Source: Cryobacterium inferilacus (GTDB lineage Bacteria > Actinomycetota > Actinomycetes > Actinomycetales > Microbacteriaceae). Taken from it: 64,000 bases of DNA. The notes beneath the pieces are model-generated. The model ran no database searches. It was not told the origin of the DNA and saw only the letters and a program-made list of their open reading frames with translations. Positions within the stretch are counted from its first letter, which is position 1, and every line of letters begins with the position of its first letter. Made by a program: the position numbers and the translations under genes. Below, piece after piece: positions 25,517-34,069 of this stretch. Where the stretch lies: assembly GCF_019599185.1 (NCBI RefSeq), contig NZ_JAIEUL010000021.1:1-64000 (forward strand). The letters are read 5' to 3'.

Positions 25517-27174
25517 ACGACATCGACGTGCTCGTGGTGGGCGCGGGCACCACGGGCCTCACCCTCGCGCTGCAGGCCCACGACCATGGCGCCCTGGTGC
25601 GCATCGTCGAGCGGAGGCCTGAGCCATTCCGCGCATCCAGGGCCATGGTCATGCATCCGCGCACCCTCGAATTGCTGCGGCCGCTTGGCGTGACGGATGC
25701 CCTGCTCGAGCGCGGCGACACGTCACCGGCCGCACGGCTGCACCTGCGCTCGCGGGTCGTGCCGGTGGAGATCGACCGGCTCGACCTGCCCGGCACCGCG
25801 TTCCCGCACCTGCTGCTGATTCGGCAGGCCGACGTAGAGGCCGTGCTCACCGCGGCGCTCGCCGAGCGCGGGGTGGGGGTGGACCGCGGCGCCGAGCTGG
25901 TGCGGGTGGCGCGCCTGCGGCACGGCGGGGCGCGGGCCGTCCTGCGGCACCGAAACGGTGAGCCGGACGAGAACGTGCTCTGCCGCTACCTGGTCGGCTG
26001 CGACGGGGCGGCCAGCCGGGTGCGCACCTCGGTGGGCGGTTGGCTCGGCGGCGACTACGCCCAGGAGGTGGTGCTCGCCGACCTCGAGATCGGCCCCCCG
26101 TCGTCGCCTGCCCCACCCGCCACCCTCGAGCCCGGCGTCGCGCATGTCGTCGTCGGTCGGCGCGGACTGGTCTTCCTGTTCAATATCGGGGAGCGCGCCA
26201 CCTGGCGGATGCTCGCCACCCGCCGGGCGGGCGCCGACCGGCAGCCGTTCGGCGAACCCGGCCCGCCGGTGCCCGTGACCGAGCTACAGCGGCTCCTCGA
26301 CGAGAGCGGCCTCCCCGCGCGCATCGAGCACCTCGCCTGGTCCGCGCAGGTGCGCCTGCAGCACCGCATCGCGAGCCGGTTCGGCCGCGGGCCGCTGTTC
26401 CTGGCCGGCGATGCCGCGCACGTGCACTCCCCGGCTGGCGCGCAGGGCATGAACGCGGGCATCCACGACGCGGTGAACCTCGGCTGGAAGCTGGGGTTCG
26501 CGTCCGTCGCGGCGAGACGGTCAGGGGCGCACCTCGAGGCGCGGATCGAGCGTGCGCCCGGCCAGCGCCGGCCGCAGCAGCCGGGGTCGGCGCTGCTGGA
26601 GTCCTACGCCCAGGAACGCCGCCCCGCGGATCTGGCCGTGTTGCGCCTGACCCACCTGTTGTATTGGGCGGAGGCCAGTCTGCATCCGCTCGCCCAGCTC
26701 GGCCGGGCCGTGCTCGTGCCCCTCGCGGCGCCTCTGGTGCCCTGGCTTCTTCGGCGACGTCGCCTCACCGCCGCCGGGGTGCGCACCCTCGCCCAGTTTC
26801 GGTTGCGCTATGCGCGCAGCGTGCTGTCGGTGGATGTGCGGGCATCGCTCACCCCGGTGCGCGGCGCGCTCGCTCGGCACGGTCTGCGGCCGGGCTCCAG
26901 GGTGGCCGACACCCTGGTGCGGTGCGAGGGCCGCCGGGTGCGCGCTCACGAACTGATGGCCACACCGGGTGTGCACATCTTTCTGCAGGCGGATGCCCGG
27001 CAGCTGCCCGACCGGCTGCGGGCGCCGCTCGTGCACGTGCACCGGCTCGACGACCGGCCGGGCACCGGCATGCTCGTCGTGCGTCCCGACGGCTACGCGG
27101 CCGTGCGGGCGCCGGTGCTCGACGAGTATCGGCTGGCGGCCTGGCTGGGCCTCGTCGGACTGGTCGACGGCTAA
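25513..27174 (+). CDS. FAD-dependent aromatic-ring monooxygenase (PF01494 type)
   Basis: This 553-residue class A flavoprotein hydroxylase has the N-terminal dinucleotide fold VGAGTTG (9-15), the ERRPEPFRASRAMVMHPRTL segment, and the FAD-ribityl GD motif GDAAHVHSPAG (299-309), followed by GMNAGIHDAVNLGWKL. The C-terminal 130 residues resemble the thioredoxin-like tail of phenol/polyketide hydroxylases. The substrate is unknown. The central part of the chain carries an unusual Arg/Gln/Pro-rich insertion near residues 340-355 (RIERAPGQRRPQQPG). It is translationally coupled to the preceding YdhR-like gene. Confidence 0.88.
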   Translation: MNDIDVLVVGAGTTGLTLALQAHDHGALVRIVERRPEPFRASRAMVMHPRTLELLRPLGVTDALLERGDTSPAARLHLRSRVVPVEIDRLDLPGTAFPHLLLIRQADVEAVLTAALAERGVGVDRGAELVRVARLRHGGARAVLRHRNGEPDENVLCRYLVGCDGAASRVRTSVGGWLGGDYAQEVVLADLEIGPPSSPAPPATLEPGVAHVVVGRRGLVFLFNIGERATWRMLATRRAGADRQPFGEPGPPVPVTELQRLLDESGLPARIEHLAWSAQVRLQHRIASRFGRGPLFLAGDAAHVHSPAGAQGMNAGIHDAVNLGWKLGFASVAARRSGAHLEARIERAPGQRRPQQPGSALLESYAQERRPADLAVLRLTHLLYWAEASLHPLAQLGRAVLVPLAAPLVPWLLRRRRLTAAGVRTLAQFRLRYARSVLSVDVRASLTPVRGALARHGLRPGSRVADTLVRCEGRRVRAHELMATPGVHIFLQADARQLPDRLRAPLVHVHRLDDRPGTGMLVVRPDGYAAVRAPVLDEYRLAAWLGLVGLVDG

Positions 27175-27644
27175 TCGACCTGGCCGAATGGATCATGCGC
27201 CGGGCCGGGATGCGCGGGGCCGCGGCGGGGCGGGCCGGTCGGCTCCAGCCGGAAGATCGGGTGGTCGGCCGGATCGGGCAGCTCGGCCAGGAAGAAGTCA
27301 GCCCGGCGGCCGAGGCGTTCGATGTACGCGGTCACGACGAGCTGGTGCTCGGCGCCGCGCAGCTCGGTGGCGAGGTGTGGTTGGCGGTGCCAGCGCACGC
27401 GCACCTCGCAGCGCCCGGCGACGCGCAGGTTGCGCACCCACTGCGTTTCTCCGCGCCCGGCTATGACATAGGTGTCGCCCTCGAACTCGAACGGGGCGAC
27501 GGGGGTGCTGATCTCCCGTCCGCTGATCCGCCCCCGCACGATGAGGGTGGGAACGCCGATGGTGCGGGCAATCGGGTTGACCACGTGCTGCAAGAGGAAT
27601 CCGGGCGGCAGATAGTCGTTCCGTCCGACTGAGGTGGTGCTCAT
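27171..27644 (-). CDS. nitroreductase/deazaflavin-dependent (F420) family protein
   Basis: This 157-residue split-barrel protein is of the DUF385 / deazaflavin-dependent nitroreductase (Ddn-like) family. Conserved features are the SGREISTPVAPFEFEGDTYV strand pair, GRGETQWVRNLRVAG and a C-terminal DHPIFRLEP. Members bind F420 or flavin and reduce varied substrates; the actual cofactor is inferred. It is convergent with the FAD monooxygenase gene, and the two stop codons overlap by four bases (CTAA). The ATG has AGGAGCGACGCC upstream. Confidence 0.82.
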   Translation of the reverse strand: MSTTSVGRNDYLPPGFLLQHVVNPIARTIGVPTLIVRGRISGREISTPVAPFEFEGDTYVIAGRGETQWVRNLRVAGRCEVRVRWHRQPHLATELRGAEHQLVVTAYIERLGRRADFFLAELPDPADHPIFRLEPTGPPRRGPAHPGPAHDPFGQVD

Positions 27645-27769
27645 GGCGTCGCTCCTTCCCGTTGTGCAGTCGACAGCGGGCGCACCCGCTGCTGTTCGTC
27701 AGACACGGTACTGCCGACGCCCCGCCTCCGAAAGGTGCCCGGCTCAGCGGGCTCGGCCGTGCTCGGCTG

Positions 27770-27829
27770 ACCCGGCGCGGCTCAGCGGGACCCGGCCGGA
27801 CCCGGCGCGGCGCAGCGGGACCCGGCCGG
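27770..27829. repeat. two tandem 30-nt units
   Basis: Units at 27770-27799 and 27800-27829 start ACCCGGCGCGG and end ACCCGGCCGG, with one mismatch. The second forms the end of the DUF1801 gene and codes its low-complexity GSRCAAPGPAGSR tail. Confidence 0.8.
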
Positions 27830-28213
27830 TGCGAGCCAGGCGCGAACGACCCCGAGGGCCGCGTCGCGCATCGCCGCGAGCTGGGCGGCGTCGGTGACGA
27901 GCAGGCTCGCCCGAATGTCGGAGTGCCAGGTGAGCAGGCCGTGCGGGTCGGCAGTGAACGCGGATGCGGCATCCGTGTTCTCGGGCGCGGTCGCGCCCCG
28001 GTGCAGCACCAGCCGCACTCCCTGCCTGCCCTGCGCGCTGATCGTGGCCTGATCAACCCCGTCGAGAACGTAGCTGGGGGAGTTCCACTTGATGTGCTCC
28101 TGCGCCGCCGGGTTGGCCTCGCGCACCAGGGCGCGCAGGGCCTCCACGAGGTCGCGGCGCTCGTCGGGCTGCGCAGCCAGGAACTCGTCGACCGTGCGGT
28201 ACTGGGTCACCAT
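27782..28213 (-). CDS. DUF1801 domain protein (second copy)
   Basis: This protein of about 143 residues carries a DUF1801 domain. It has YRTVDEFLAAQPDERRDLVE at the N-terminus, HIKWNSPSYVLDGVDQATIS in the middle and LLVTDAAQLAAMRDAALGVV near the end. I start it at ATG 28213 because the domain begins there; an upstream in-frame start would add about 40 non-conserved residues. The C-terminus runs into the tandem 30-nt repeat, suggesting the original end was altered. It is only distantly similar to the DUF1801 protein at 14382. Confidence 0.72.
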   Translation of the reverse strand: MVTQYRTVDEFLAAQPDERRDLVEALRALVREANPAAQEHIKWNSPSYVLDGVDQATISAQGRQGVRLVLHRGATAPENTDAASAFTADPHGLLTWHSDIRASLLVTDAAQLAAMRDAALGVVRAWLAPAGSRCAAPGPAGSR

Positions 28214-28347
28214 GTCCAGAGCGTAGCCCGCGGCCTCGCCGACCGGAGACACATTTGACGGTGAAACACGCACCAGGTAGACAGGAGTAAAGGCCGGGTC
28301 GCCCGCATGATTCACCCGTCGGCCCGTTCGCAATCGTAGGAGGACTC

Positions 28348-28551
28348 GTGTCCGATACGTTCAGCATCATCCTCGGTGCCGCCCTGGTGGTCGCCGCGAT
28401 CGCCATCTCGGTGTTTCTGTACCTGATCTCACGGCAGCCCCGAACCGCGCCGCTGTCGGAGCAGGGCCGGGCCGAGCAGGAGGCCCGTCGGCAGCTCGAC
28501 GAGGCCCAGGGCGCCAAGATCCGTCACACCGGCCGGGGCGCCGGGCTCTAG
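28348..28551 (+). CDS. small single-helix membrane protein
   Basis: This 67-residue protein has one transmembrane helix near the N-terminus (FSIILGAALVVAAIAISVFLYLI) and a charged cytoplasmic tail with a short coiled-coil-like segment (EQGRAEQEARRQLDEAQ). GTG 28348 follows TAGGAGGA, a near-perfect Shine-Dalgarno sequence. Function is unknown. Confidence 0.65.
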   Translation: MSDTFSIILGAALVVAAIAISVFLYLISRQPRTAPLSEQGRAEQEARRQLDEAQGAKIRHTGRGAGL

Positions 28552-28589
28552 CCCCACCCCCACCAATCCAACGCCCCGAGGCCCGTGGG

Positions 28590-28682
28590 GCATAACTCCT
28601 GCAATTTTCGGGGTGGCTCGTCGGCGGCCGCGGAATTCCGCGGGTGGTGCATCCGCCCAGGCGCGAATTGCAGGAGTTATGC
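28590..28682. repeat. family B element, copy B2
   Basis: Perfect 17-bp terminal inverted repeats (GCATAACTCCTGCAATT at 28590-28606 and its complement at 28666-28682) flank a 59-nt core. The core contains a perfect 14-nt palindrome CGCGGAATTCCGCG (28629-28642). The element begins 39 nt after a stop codon. Confidence 0.88.
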
Positions 28683-28801
28683 ACCGTGAGCCGAGGTGAG
28701 CGTTGCTGAGTTGGGCTGGGCACGGGCACGGATGTCGGTGGCTCCGGTTAGCGTCGTGTCACCTACTCATTCACCCTCGTGCCGAGAAAACGGAGCAGAT
28801 C

Positions 28802-29206
28802 ATGAGGGTATTGGTGGCGACATCGGCAACCCAGGGCACGCGGGCAAGCGACGCGACCGGATGCGTGGACGGGGAGCTCGTGTGGCTTCGAGATGTCTGC
28901 CCGGTGAGCCGGCGGCGTCCGGACGGACCCTGCCCCTGCGGGCGATCCTTCGCGGGGATGAGCTCGAACAATGACACGACCACGGCTCTCGTGCGGGAAA
29001 TCGTGGGATTCACCCGCACCGAGTACGAGGCGGCGCTGGTCGGCAGTTTCGAGGCCCAGCAGTGGTGTCCGTGCTGCACCAGCCGACCGGTCGCAGACGT
29101 CATCGACGAGCTCATCGCCCTGGCCGGCGTGTTCCCCGCCTGGGCCGTCATCGAACGCCGCGTCGACAAGCTGAATCTGAGGGGGTCACTAGGCTCGGAG
29201 GCGTGA
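28802..29206 (+). CDS. DUF7715-like cysteine-rich protein
   Basis: This 134-residue protein begins MRVLVATSATQGTRASD and has a cysteine pattern (Cys21, 33, 44, 46, 89, 91, 92) around DGPCPCGRSFAG and QWCPCC. This is consistent with a structural zinc site. The pattern matches a small actinobacterial family now called DUF7715; function is unknown. The gene is followed by the DUF2207 gene with a GTGA overlap, so the two are translationally coupled. Confidence 0.68.
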   Translation: MRVLVATSATQGTRASDATGCVDGELVWLRDVCPVSRRRPDGPCPCGRSFAGMSSNNDTTTALVREIVGFTRTEYEAALVGSFEAQQWCPCCTSRPVADVIDELIALAGVFPAWAVIERRVDKLNLRGSLGSEA

Positions 29207-31248
29207 CTCGTCTTCTGAAGGTCCTGTCCGCTCTCGTCGTTTCTGCCGGGCTGATGCTCGGCGGCCCAGGGGCGGCGAATGCCAGCCTGTCCGGCCCGGG
29301 CGCGGGTCCGGGCGCGGCGGCCGGAGGTGAGCACGCCGGGATCCCGGCGGCGCCGGCCGCGGCGGCGACCCTGACCGGCAGCGTGCGCGCGGCCGTGGCC
29401 GCGGACACCTCGGACTTCACCTTCTCGCTGTACGCGGGGGAGTACTTCCTTGACCGCGACGACGCCGGGCACTCCACCCTGCGCACCGTTGAGACCTTCG
29501 TGGCGGAGTTCCCCGACTTCGACCAGAACCGGGGCATCATCCGGGCGATCCCCAACGACTACGACGGTGTGCCGCTGCGCACGGCGGTCGAGTCCGTGAC
29601 GGATGCCCAGGGCGCGCCGGTGTACTTCGACACCGAGATCACCGACGGTTTCACCGAACTCGCCCTCGGCACCGACGAGTTCGTGCGCGGCAGCCAGACC
29701 TACGTGATCACCTACACGCAGCAGAACGTGGTGCGGGCCTTCGAGGACACCGCGAACGACGAGTTCTACTGGGACACCAACGGCACCGGTTTCGACCAAC
29801 CGTTCGGCACTGTCGCGGCCAGGGTGCACGTCGACCCCAGCATCGCGCCTTTCCTCAGCGGCAGCAGCGCCTGCTACACCGGGGCGCAGGGCGAGAGCGG
29901 CGACTGCCGGATCGTGCAGGAGACCGACCCCGACGCGCCGGCGCCCGACGCTGCCGGGGCGGAGGGGCAAATGTTCACCGCCGAGGCCGCCGACCTCGGC
30001 CCTGGCGAGAACCTCACCGTGGCGATCGGCTTCGCGGCCGGCACCTTCGTGCAGGTGCCCGCCGAGGAACAGCCCGGCTCCACCTCCCTGCTGGGCCAGG
30101 TCGGGGTTGTCGGATTCCCCGTCGTGCTGCTCTGCGTGGCCCTGATCGGAGCGGTCTACCTGCTCGCCCGCCGCTTCATCGGGCCTCGCGAACCGAAAGG
30201 CCGTGGCACGATCATCGCCCAATACAGCCTGCCGAAGGGCCACAACCTGCTCGAGGCCGCCGACCTCATCAACCGGCCCCGGTCGGCCATGGCCGCGCAG
30301 ATCGTGAGCTTCGCCGTGCGCGGCAACATACGCATCCTTGACTACCCGGTCACCGACGGCGGCGGCGACTTCACCCTGCAACTGCTTCGCACCGACGGCG
30401 TCGACGACCAGGAGCTCGCCGTGCTCGCCACGCTCTTCCCCGGCCTGACCATCGGCGGCGTCTGCGAACTCGGCGTCACCAACGACGCTCTCGCCGGGGC
30501 GCTCGCCGCCGCGACAGCGGATGCCCGCACCCGCAACATCGCCCGCAGCTGGCGTGCCCGGCCACCACTCACCCGCGCCAGGCGCTGGCTGCTGGCCGGC
30601 CTCGGCGCCCTCGCCGTGGTGATTGTGGCGGTGCTCCTTCTCGGCAACCTGCCGCCACAGTGGTGGTTTCCGCTGGTGGCCGTCGTCAGTGCCGCCGCCC
30701 TCGTCGCGGCCATGGCGGCTCGCCGCCCGCTGCTGCTCAGCGCGGCCGGGGTGGAACGGCGGGACTACCTCGCCGGCATGAAGGTGTACCTCGACCTGGC
30801 CGAGGCCGACAGATTCCGCATGCTGCAGAGCCCGGACGGTGCGCTGCGGGTCACGGTGCCGGAGGCGGTCCAGGCAGACACCCGGCCAGATACGGCCGGT
30901 CGGCCCGGCGCATCCGCCCCCGACACCGTGGAACTGGTGAAGCTCTACGAAAAGCTGCTGCCCTATGCGGTGCTCTGGGGCGTCGAAAAGGAGTGGGCGG
31001 CCGAGCTCGCGGTGTACTACGAACAGACCACGTCGGCGCCGGACTGGTTCCTGTCGCAGAACGCGTTCAGCGGCATCTACCTGGCCTCGGCGCTCAACGG
31101 GATCGTCAACTCGGTGCACACGACCGAAACACCCACACCCGCACCGTCGTCCTGGTCGGGCAGCGGCGGCGGTAGCTTCTCCGGCGGATCCTTCGGTGGT
31201 GGGTTCTCCGGCGGTGGCGGTGGCGGCGGCGGTGGCGGCGGCCGCTAG
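29203..31248 (+). CDS. DUF2207 domain membrane protein
   Basis: This 681-residue envelope protein has a signal peptide (to about residue 28, ending AANAS) and an extracytoplasmic DUF2207 domain (about 60-290, starting DFTFSLYAGEYFLDRD). A transmembrane helix follows (VVLLCVALIGAVYLLARRF). A cytoplasmic part with two more helices near 465-505 comes next, then a Ser/Gly tail ending in a run of glycines. The family is common in actinobacteria and of unknown function. GTG 29203 overlaps the TGA of the DUF7715 gene. The glycine-rich tail is coded by simple GGC/GGT repeats and may vary in length. Confidence 0.85.
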   Translation: MTRLLKVLSALVVSAGLMLGGPGAANASLSGPGAGPGAAAGGEHAGIPAAPAAAATLTGSVRAAVAADTSDFTFSLYAGEYFLDRDDAGHSTLRTVETFVAEFPDFDQNRGIIRAIPNDYDGVPLRTAVESVTDAQGAPVYFDTEITDGFTELALGTDEFVRGSQTYVITYTQQNVVRAFEDTANDEFYWDTNGTGFDQPFGTVAARVHVDPSIAPFLSGSSACYTGAQGESGDCRIVQETDPDAPAPDAAGAEGQMFTAEAADLGPGENLTVAIGFAAGTFVQVPAEEQPGSTSLLGQVGVVGFPVVLLCVALIGAVYLLARRFIGPREPKGRGTIIAQYSLPKGHNLLEAADLINRPRSAMAAQIVSFAVRGNIRILDYPVTDGGGDFTLQLLRTDGVDDQELAVLATLFPGLTIGGVCELGVTNDALAGALAAATADARTRNIARSWRARPPLTRARRWLLAGLGALAVVIVAVLLLGNLPPQWWFPLVAVVSAAALVAAMAARRPLLLSAAGVERRDYLAGMKVYLDLAEADRFRMLQSPDGALRVTVPEAVQADTRPDTAGRPGASAPDTVELVKLYEKLLPYAVLWGVEKEWAAELAVYYEQTTSAPDWFLSQNAFSGIYLASALNGIVNSVHTTETPTPAPSSWSGSGGGSFSGGSFGGGFSGGGGGGGGGGGR

Positions 31249-31754
31249 AGCGGCTTGACCATCTCGATCTCCATGGCGCTGGAGTCCAGGACGTACTGCA
31301 CCCGGTGGCCGGTCTCGGTGAAACCCCGGCGCAGGTAGGCGGCGCGGGCGCGGGAGTTGTCCTCGTGCACGTGCAGGGTCAGCCGGTCGCCCTCGCCGCG
31401 GGCCCAGTCCTGGATCGCGGCCAGCAGGGCATCGAACACTCCGGCCTCGCGGCCGCGGTGGTCGGGGGTCACGTAGACACCCACCAGCAGCGCTCCGGTG
31501 GCGGGGTCCGGCACGTATCCGCCCATGGTGCCCACCCAGCGACCCGCCGGGTCGATCGCAACCAGGGCGATACCGTGCTCGGCAGTGCCCCGGGCCGCGC
31601 GCATCCGCCACTCGCTGTCGGAGTGGCCGAGCGCATCCTGCAGGGTCTCGCCGAACGCGATCGGGGTGTCCCGCAGCATCTCGAGGCGCAGCGCGCGCAC
31701 TTCTTGCCAATCGTCCACCTGCGTGGCGCGGATGCGGAACCCCTCTGTAACCAT
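31245..31754 (-). CDS. GNAT family N-acetyltransferase
   Basis: This 169-residue GNAT enzyme uses acetyl-CoA to acetylate an amine. Motif A is seen in VGVYVTPDHRGREAGVFDALL and motif B in LHVHEDNSRARAAYLRRGFTETG. The substrate is unknown. Its stop codon overlaps the stop of the convergent DUF2207 gene in the tetranucleotide CTAG. Confidence 0.87.
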   Translation of the reverse strand: MVTEGFRIRATQVDDWQEVRALRLEMLRDTPIAFGETLQDALGHSDSEWRMRAARGTAEHGIALVAIDPAGRWVGTMGGYVPDPATGALLVGVYVTPDHRGREAGVFDALLAAIQDWARGEGDRLTLHVHEDNSRARAAYLRRGFTETGHRVQYVLDSSAMEIEMVKPL

Positions 31755-31825
31755 TCGCCGAGCTTACCCAGTCGGCCGGTGGGACTTCGCGGGGGCTCTT
31801 GCGGCATCCCCAGTTCTGTGGTTCA

Positions 31826-31841
31826 TTAGTTAGGTAACTAA
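31826..31841. promoter_or_regulatory. palindromic operator upstream of a GntR-ABC operon
   Basis: TTAGTTA-GG-TAACTAA is a perfect 7-bp inverted repeat with a 2-nt centre. It ends 20 nt before the regulator's start codon, over the likely promoter, and is far more AT-rich than its surroundings. YtrA-type GntR regulators usually repress their own operon through such a site; binding here is inferred. Confidence 0.7.
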
Positions 31842-31861
31842 CCGGGGAGGTGTCGCACGTG

Positions 31862-32245
31862 ATGGATGAAGGTCGCCCGATCTTCCAGCAAATCGCCGAA
31901 AGAGTCGAGAACGACATACTTTCCGGAGCGCTCGTCGAAGAGGGCCAAGTTCCCTCCACAAATGAGTTCGCGATGTTCTATCGAATCAACCCGGCCACCG
32001 CCGGCAAAGGCGTCAATCTCCTCGTCGAGCAGGGCATCCTCTACAAGCGCCGTGGGATCGGCATGTTCGTGGCCACCGGCGCCAGGGAGCGCATAACGGC
32101 GCGCCGGCGCGAACTGTTCGTACTGGAGTACGTCGCGCCGATGCTCGCCGAGGCCGCCAGCTTGGGCATCGAGCCCGACCAGCTCGGCCAGCTCATCACC
32201 GATCAACTCACCGCCGGCCGACTCAGCGAAAAGGAGACACGATGA
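31862..32245 (+). CDS. GntR family regulator, YtrA subfamily
   Basis: This regulator of about 127 residues has an N-terminal winged helix-turn-helix (IFQQIAERVENDILSGALVE, then VPSTNEFAMFYRINPATAGK) and only a short C-terminal helical extension. That is the layout of YtrA-type repressors of ABC transporter operons. ATG 31862 or GTG 31859 both follow GGGGAGG. It is the first gene of a three-gene operon and overlaps the ATPase gene by ATGA. The palindrome at 31826-31841 is its likely target. Confidence 0.88.
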   Translation: MDEGRPIFQQIAERVENDILSGALVEEGQVPSTNEFAMFYRINPATAGKGVNLLVEQGILYKRRGIGMFVATGARERITARRRELFVLEYVAPMLAEAASLGIEPDQLGQLITDQLTAGRLSEKETR

Positions 32246-33156
32246 ACAGCCAGAACCCGGTCATCCAGGTGGATGGCCTCAGCCGCACCTACCGGGATGT
32301 CCCGGCTCTCACCGACGTGACATTCAGCCTGCAGCCGGGCATCATCTGCGGGCTGCTCGGGCGCAACGGCGCCGGCAAGACCACTCTGATGCGGATGCTG
32401 ACCGGCCAGGAGTTCCCGAGCGCCGGTAGCACGCGAGTCTTCGGCGAGAATCCCGTGGAGAACAGCAGGGTCCTGCAGAAGATGTGCTTCGTCTCGGAGG
32501 GTCAGCGCTACCCGGACGGCTACCAGGCCCGGCACGTGTTGGCCGGCGCACCCTGGTTCTTCGCCGACTGGGATGCCGCCTTCGCCGACGACCTCGTGGA
32601 AAAGTTCCGGCTGCCGCTCAGGCGCGACGTGCGAAAGCTGTCCCGCGGCCAACAGTCCGCGCTCGGCGTCATCCTGGGCCTGGCCAGCCGGGCACCGGTG
32701 ACCATCTTCGACGAGCCCTACCTCGGCCTGGATGCCGTGGCCCGGCACACCTTCTACGACACCCTGCTGGCCGACTACGCCGAGCGGCCCCGCACCATCC
32801 TGTTGTCCACCCACCTGATCGACGAGGTGAGCAACCTGCTCGAGCACGTCCTGGTGCTCGATGAGGGGCGCCTGCTGCTCGACCAGAGCGCCGAGAGTCT
32901 CCGCGGCAGCGCCTCCGCCGTGGCCGGTCGGGCCGGCGACGTCGACAGCTTCGCCGAGGGCCGTCAGGTACTGCACCGGGACACCCTCGGTGGGCTTGCC
33001 ACCGTCACCATCTCGGGTCGCCTGAGTGCGGCCGACCACCGTGCCGCCGCCGCGGCGGGCCTCGAGATCGCACCGGTGTCGTTCCAGCAACTGATCGTCG
33101 ACCTGACCACCCCGTCCTCGCCGCGCACCGCCGCGGCATCCGTCGTCTACGAGTGA
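32242..33156 (+). CDS. ABC transporter ATP-binding protein (YtrB-like)
   Basis: This 304-residue exporter-type ATPase has Walker A GRNGAGKTT (40-48), a signature reading LSRGQQSAL (133-141) instead of LSGGQ, Walker B TIFDEP (155-160), and switch STHLIDEV. The LSRGQ variant is seen in other YtrB/BcrA-like ATPases. It pairs with the membrane protein encoded 10 bp downstream. The system is probably involved in cell-envelope stress or antibiotic export, by analogy only. Confidence 0.9.
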   Translation: MNSQNPVIQVDGLSRTYRDVPALTDVTFSLQPGIICGLLGRNGAGKTTLMRMLTGQEFPSAGSTRVFGENPVENSRVLQKMCFVSEGQRYPDGYQARHVLAGAPWFFADWDAAFADDLVEKFRLPLRRDVRKLSRGQQSALGVILGLASRAPVTIFDEPYLGLDAVARHTFYDTLLADYAERPRTILLSTHLIDEVSNLLEHVLVLDEGRLLLDQSAESLRGSASAVAGRAGDVDSFAEGRQVLHRDTLGGLATVTISGRLSAADHRAAAAAGLEIAPVSFQQLIVDLTTPSSPRTAAASVVYE

Positions 33157-33166
33157 GGAGCCCATC

Positions 33167-33937
33167 ATGACTGCCATCAGCACTTCCCCCTCGGTGCCTC
33201 GCGTGGAAATCCGGCACCGCGTTGTCAAGGTAATGCGGCTGCACTTGGTCAACCGCCTGACCTACATCGGCATCCCCTGGATCATCACCGGCGTCGCCTT
33301 GGTGGTCTCGATAGTCATCGCGCTGCTGATCTCCGCGTCGACGCCCGAAGCCGACCGCCAGCAGGCCCTGGAGGGCATGAGCTACAGCTGGGCGGTGCTC
33401 TCACCGCTCTGGTACCTCGCCGTCGTGGGGGTGCAGGCCGTGAGCGCCGTCTTCCCGTTCGCGATGGGGTTCAGCATCACCCGCCGGGAGTATGCCCTGG
33501 GCACGCTCCTCACCTACCTGGTGATCGCGGCTGTCAACGCCACCGGCTGGGCGGTCCTCACCGAGATCGAGCGGGCCGTCAACGCGTCCGGTGTCGTCTT
33601 CCATCACTTCACGGCGCTCTGGCTCGGAGAGGCCGGGGTGGGCACGGTGTGGCTCTCGCTGTTCAGCCTGCAGGTCCTGATCTTCGCTGTCACCTCGGCG
33701 TTCGGTGCCGTCTACGCCCGTTGGCGGGCGATGGGGATGCTCGTGCTCTGGGTGGCCGTCGCGTTGGCGGTTCTGGGCATCCTGGCGGTTGCCGTGCTCA
33801 CCGGCGCTGCCCCGCCGATCCTCGACTGGCTGTTCGGCCTGCCCAGCGCCGGCTTCTTCGCGGCGCTGCTGATCCCCGCTGCCGTGGCTTTCGCCCTCGG
33901 CTGGGGAGCCCTGCGCCGGGCCCCACTCCGCGGATAG
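33167..33937 (+). CDS. ABC transporter membrane subunit
   Basis: This 256-residue protein has six hydrophobic segments (for example WIITGVALVVSIVIALLIS, LLTYLVIAAVNATGWAVL and VLWVAVALAVLGILAVAVL) and no soluble domain. It is the permease partner of the preceding ATPase. ATG 33167 follows GAGGAG. Between TM2 and TM3 the motif MGFSITRREY resembles the coupling region of other permeases in GntR-linked operons. Confidence 0.8.
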   Translation: MTAISTSPSVPRVEIRHRVVKVMRLHLVNRLTYIGIPWIITGVALVVSIVIALLISASTPEADRQQALEGMSYSWAVLSPLWYLAVVGVQAVSAVFPFAMGFSITRREYALGTLLTYLVIAAVNATGWAVLTEIERAVNASGVVFHHFTALWLGEAGVGTVWLSLFSLQVLIFAVTSAFGAVYARWRAMGMLVLWVAVALAVLGILAVAVLTGAAPPILDWLFGLPSAGFFAALLIPAAVAFALGWGALRRAPLRG

Positions 33938-33977
33938 CCGCTCCGGCCGCGCTGCCTGCCGACCCCGTGAGGGTGGT

Positions 33978-34069
33978 GCATAACTCCTGCAATTCGCATC
34001 AGTTGCGCCCCGATTGACCGGAATCACGCGGCCGCGCGGCCGCCGCACCACATCGAGCAGGAGTTATGC
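33978..34069. repeat. family B element, copy B3
   Basis: The left arm GCATAACTCCTGCAATT (33978-33994) pairs with GCAGGAGTTATGC (34057-34069). The core holds a 16-nt perfect palindrome GCGGCCGCGCGGCCGC (34028-34043). The element lies between convergent genes, and its right arm contains the TAA stop of the HAD gene. Confidence 0.85.

Noticed and set aside
28771-31959. 1062-codon open frame antisense to the DUF2207 gene
   Set aside because: Composition is unlike a real protein and the opposite strand has a clear signal peptide, domain and glycine tail.
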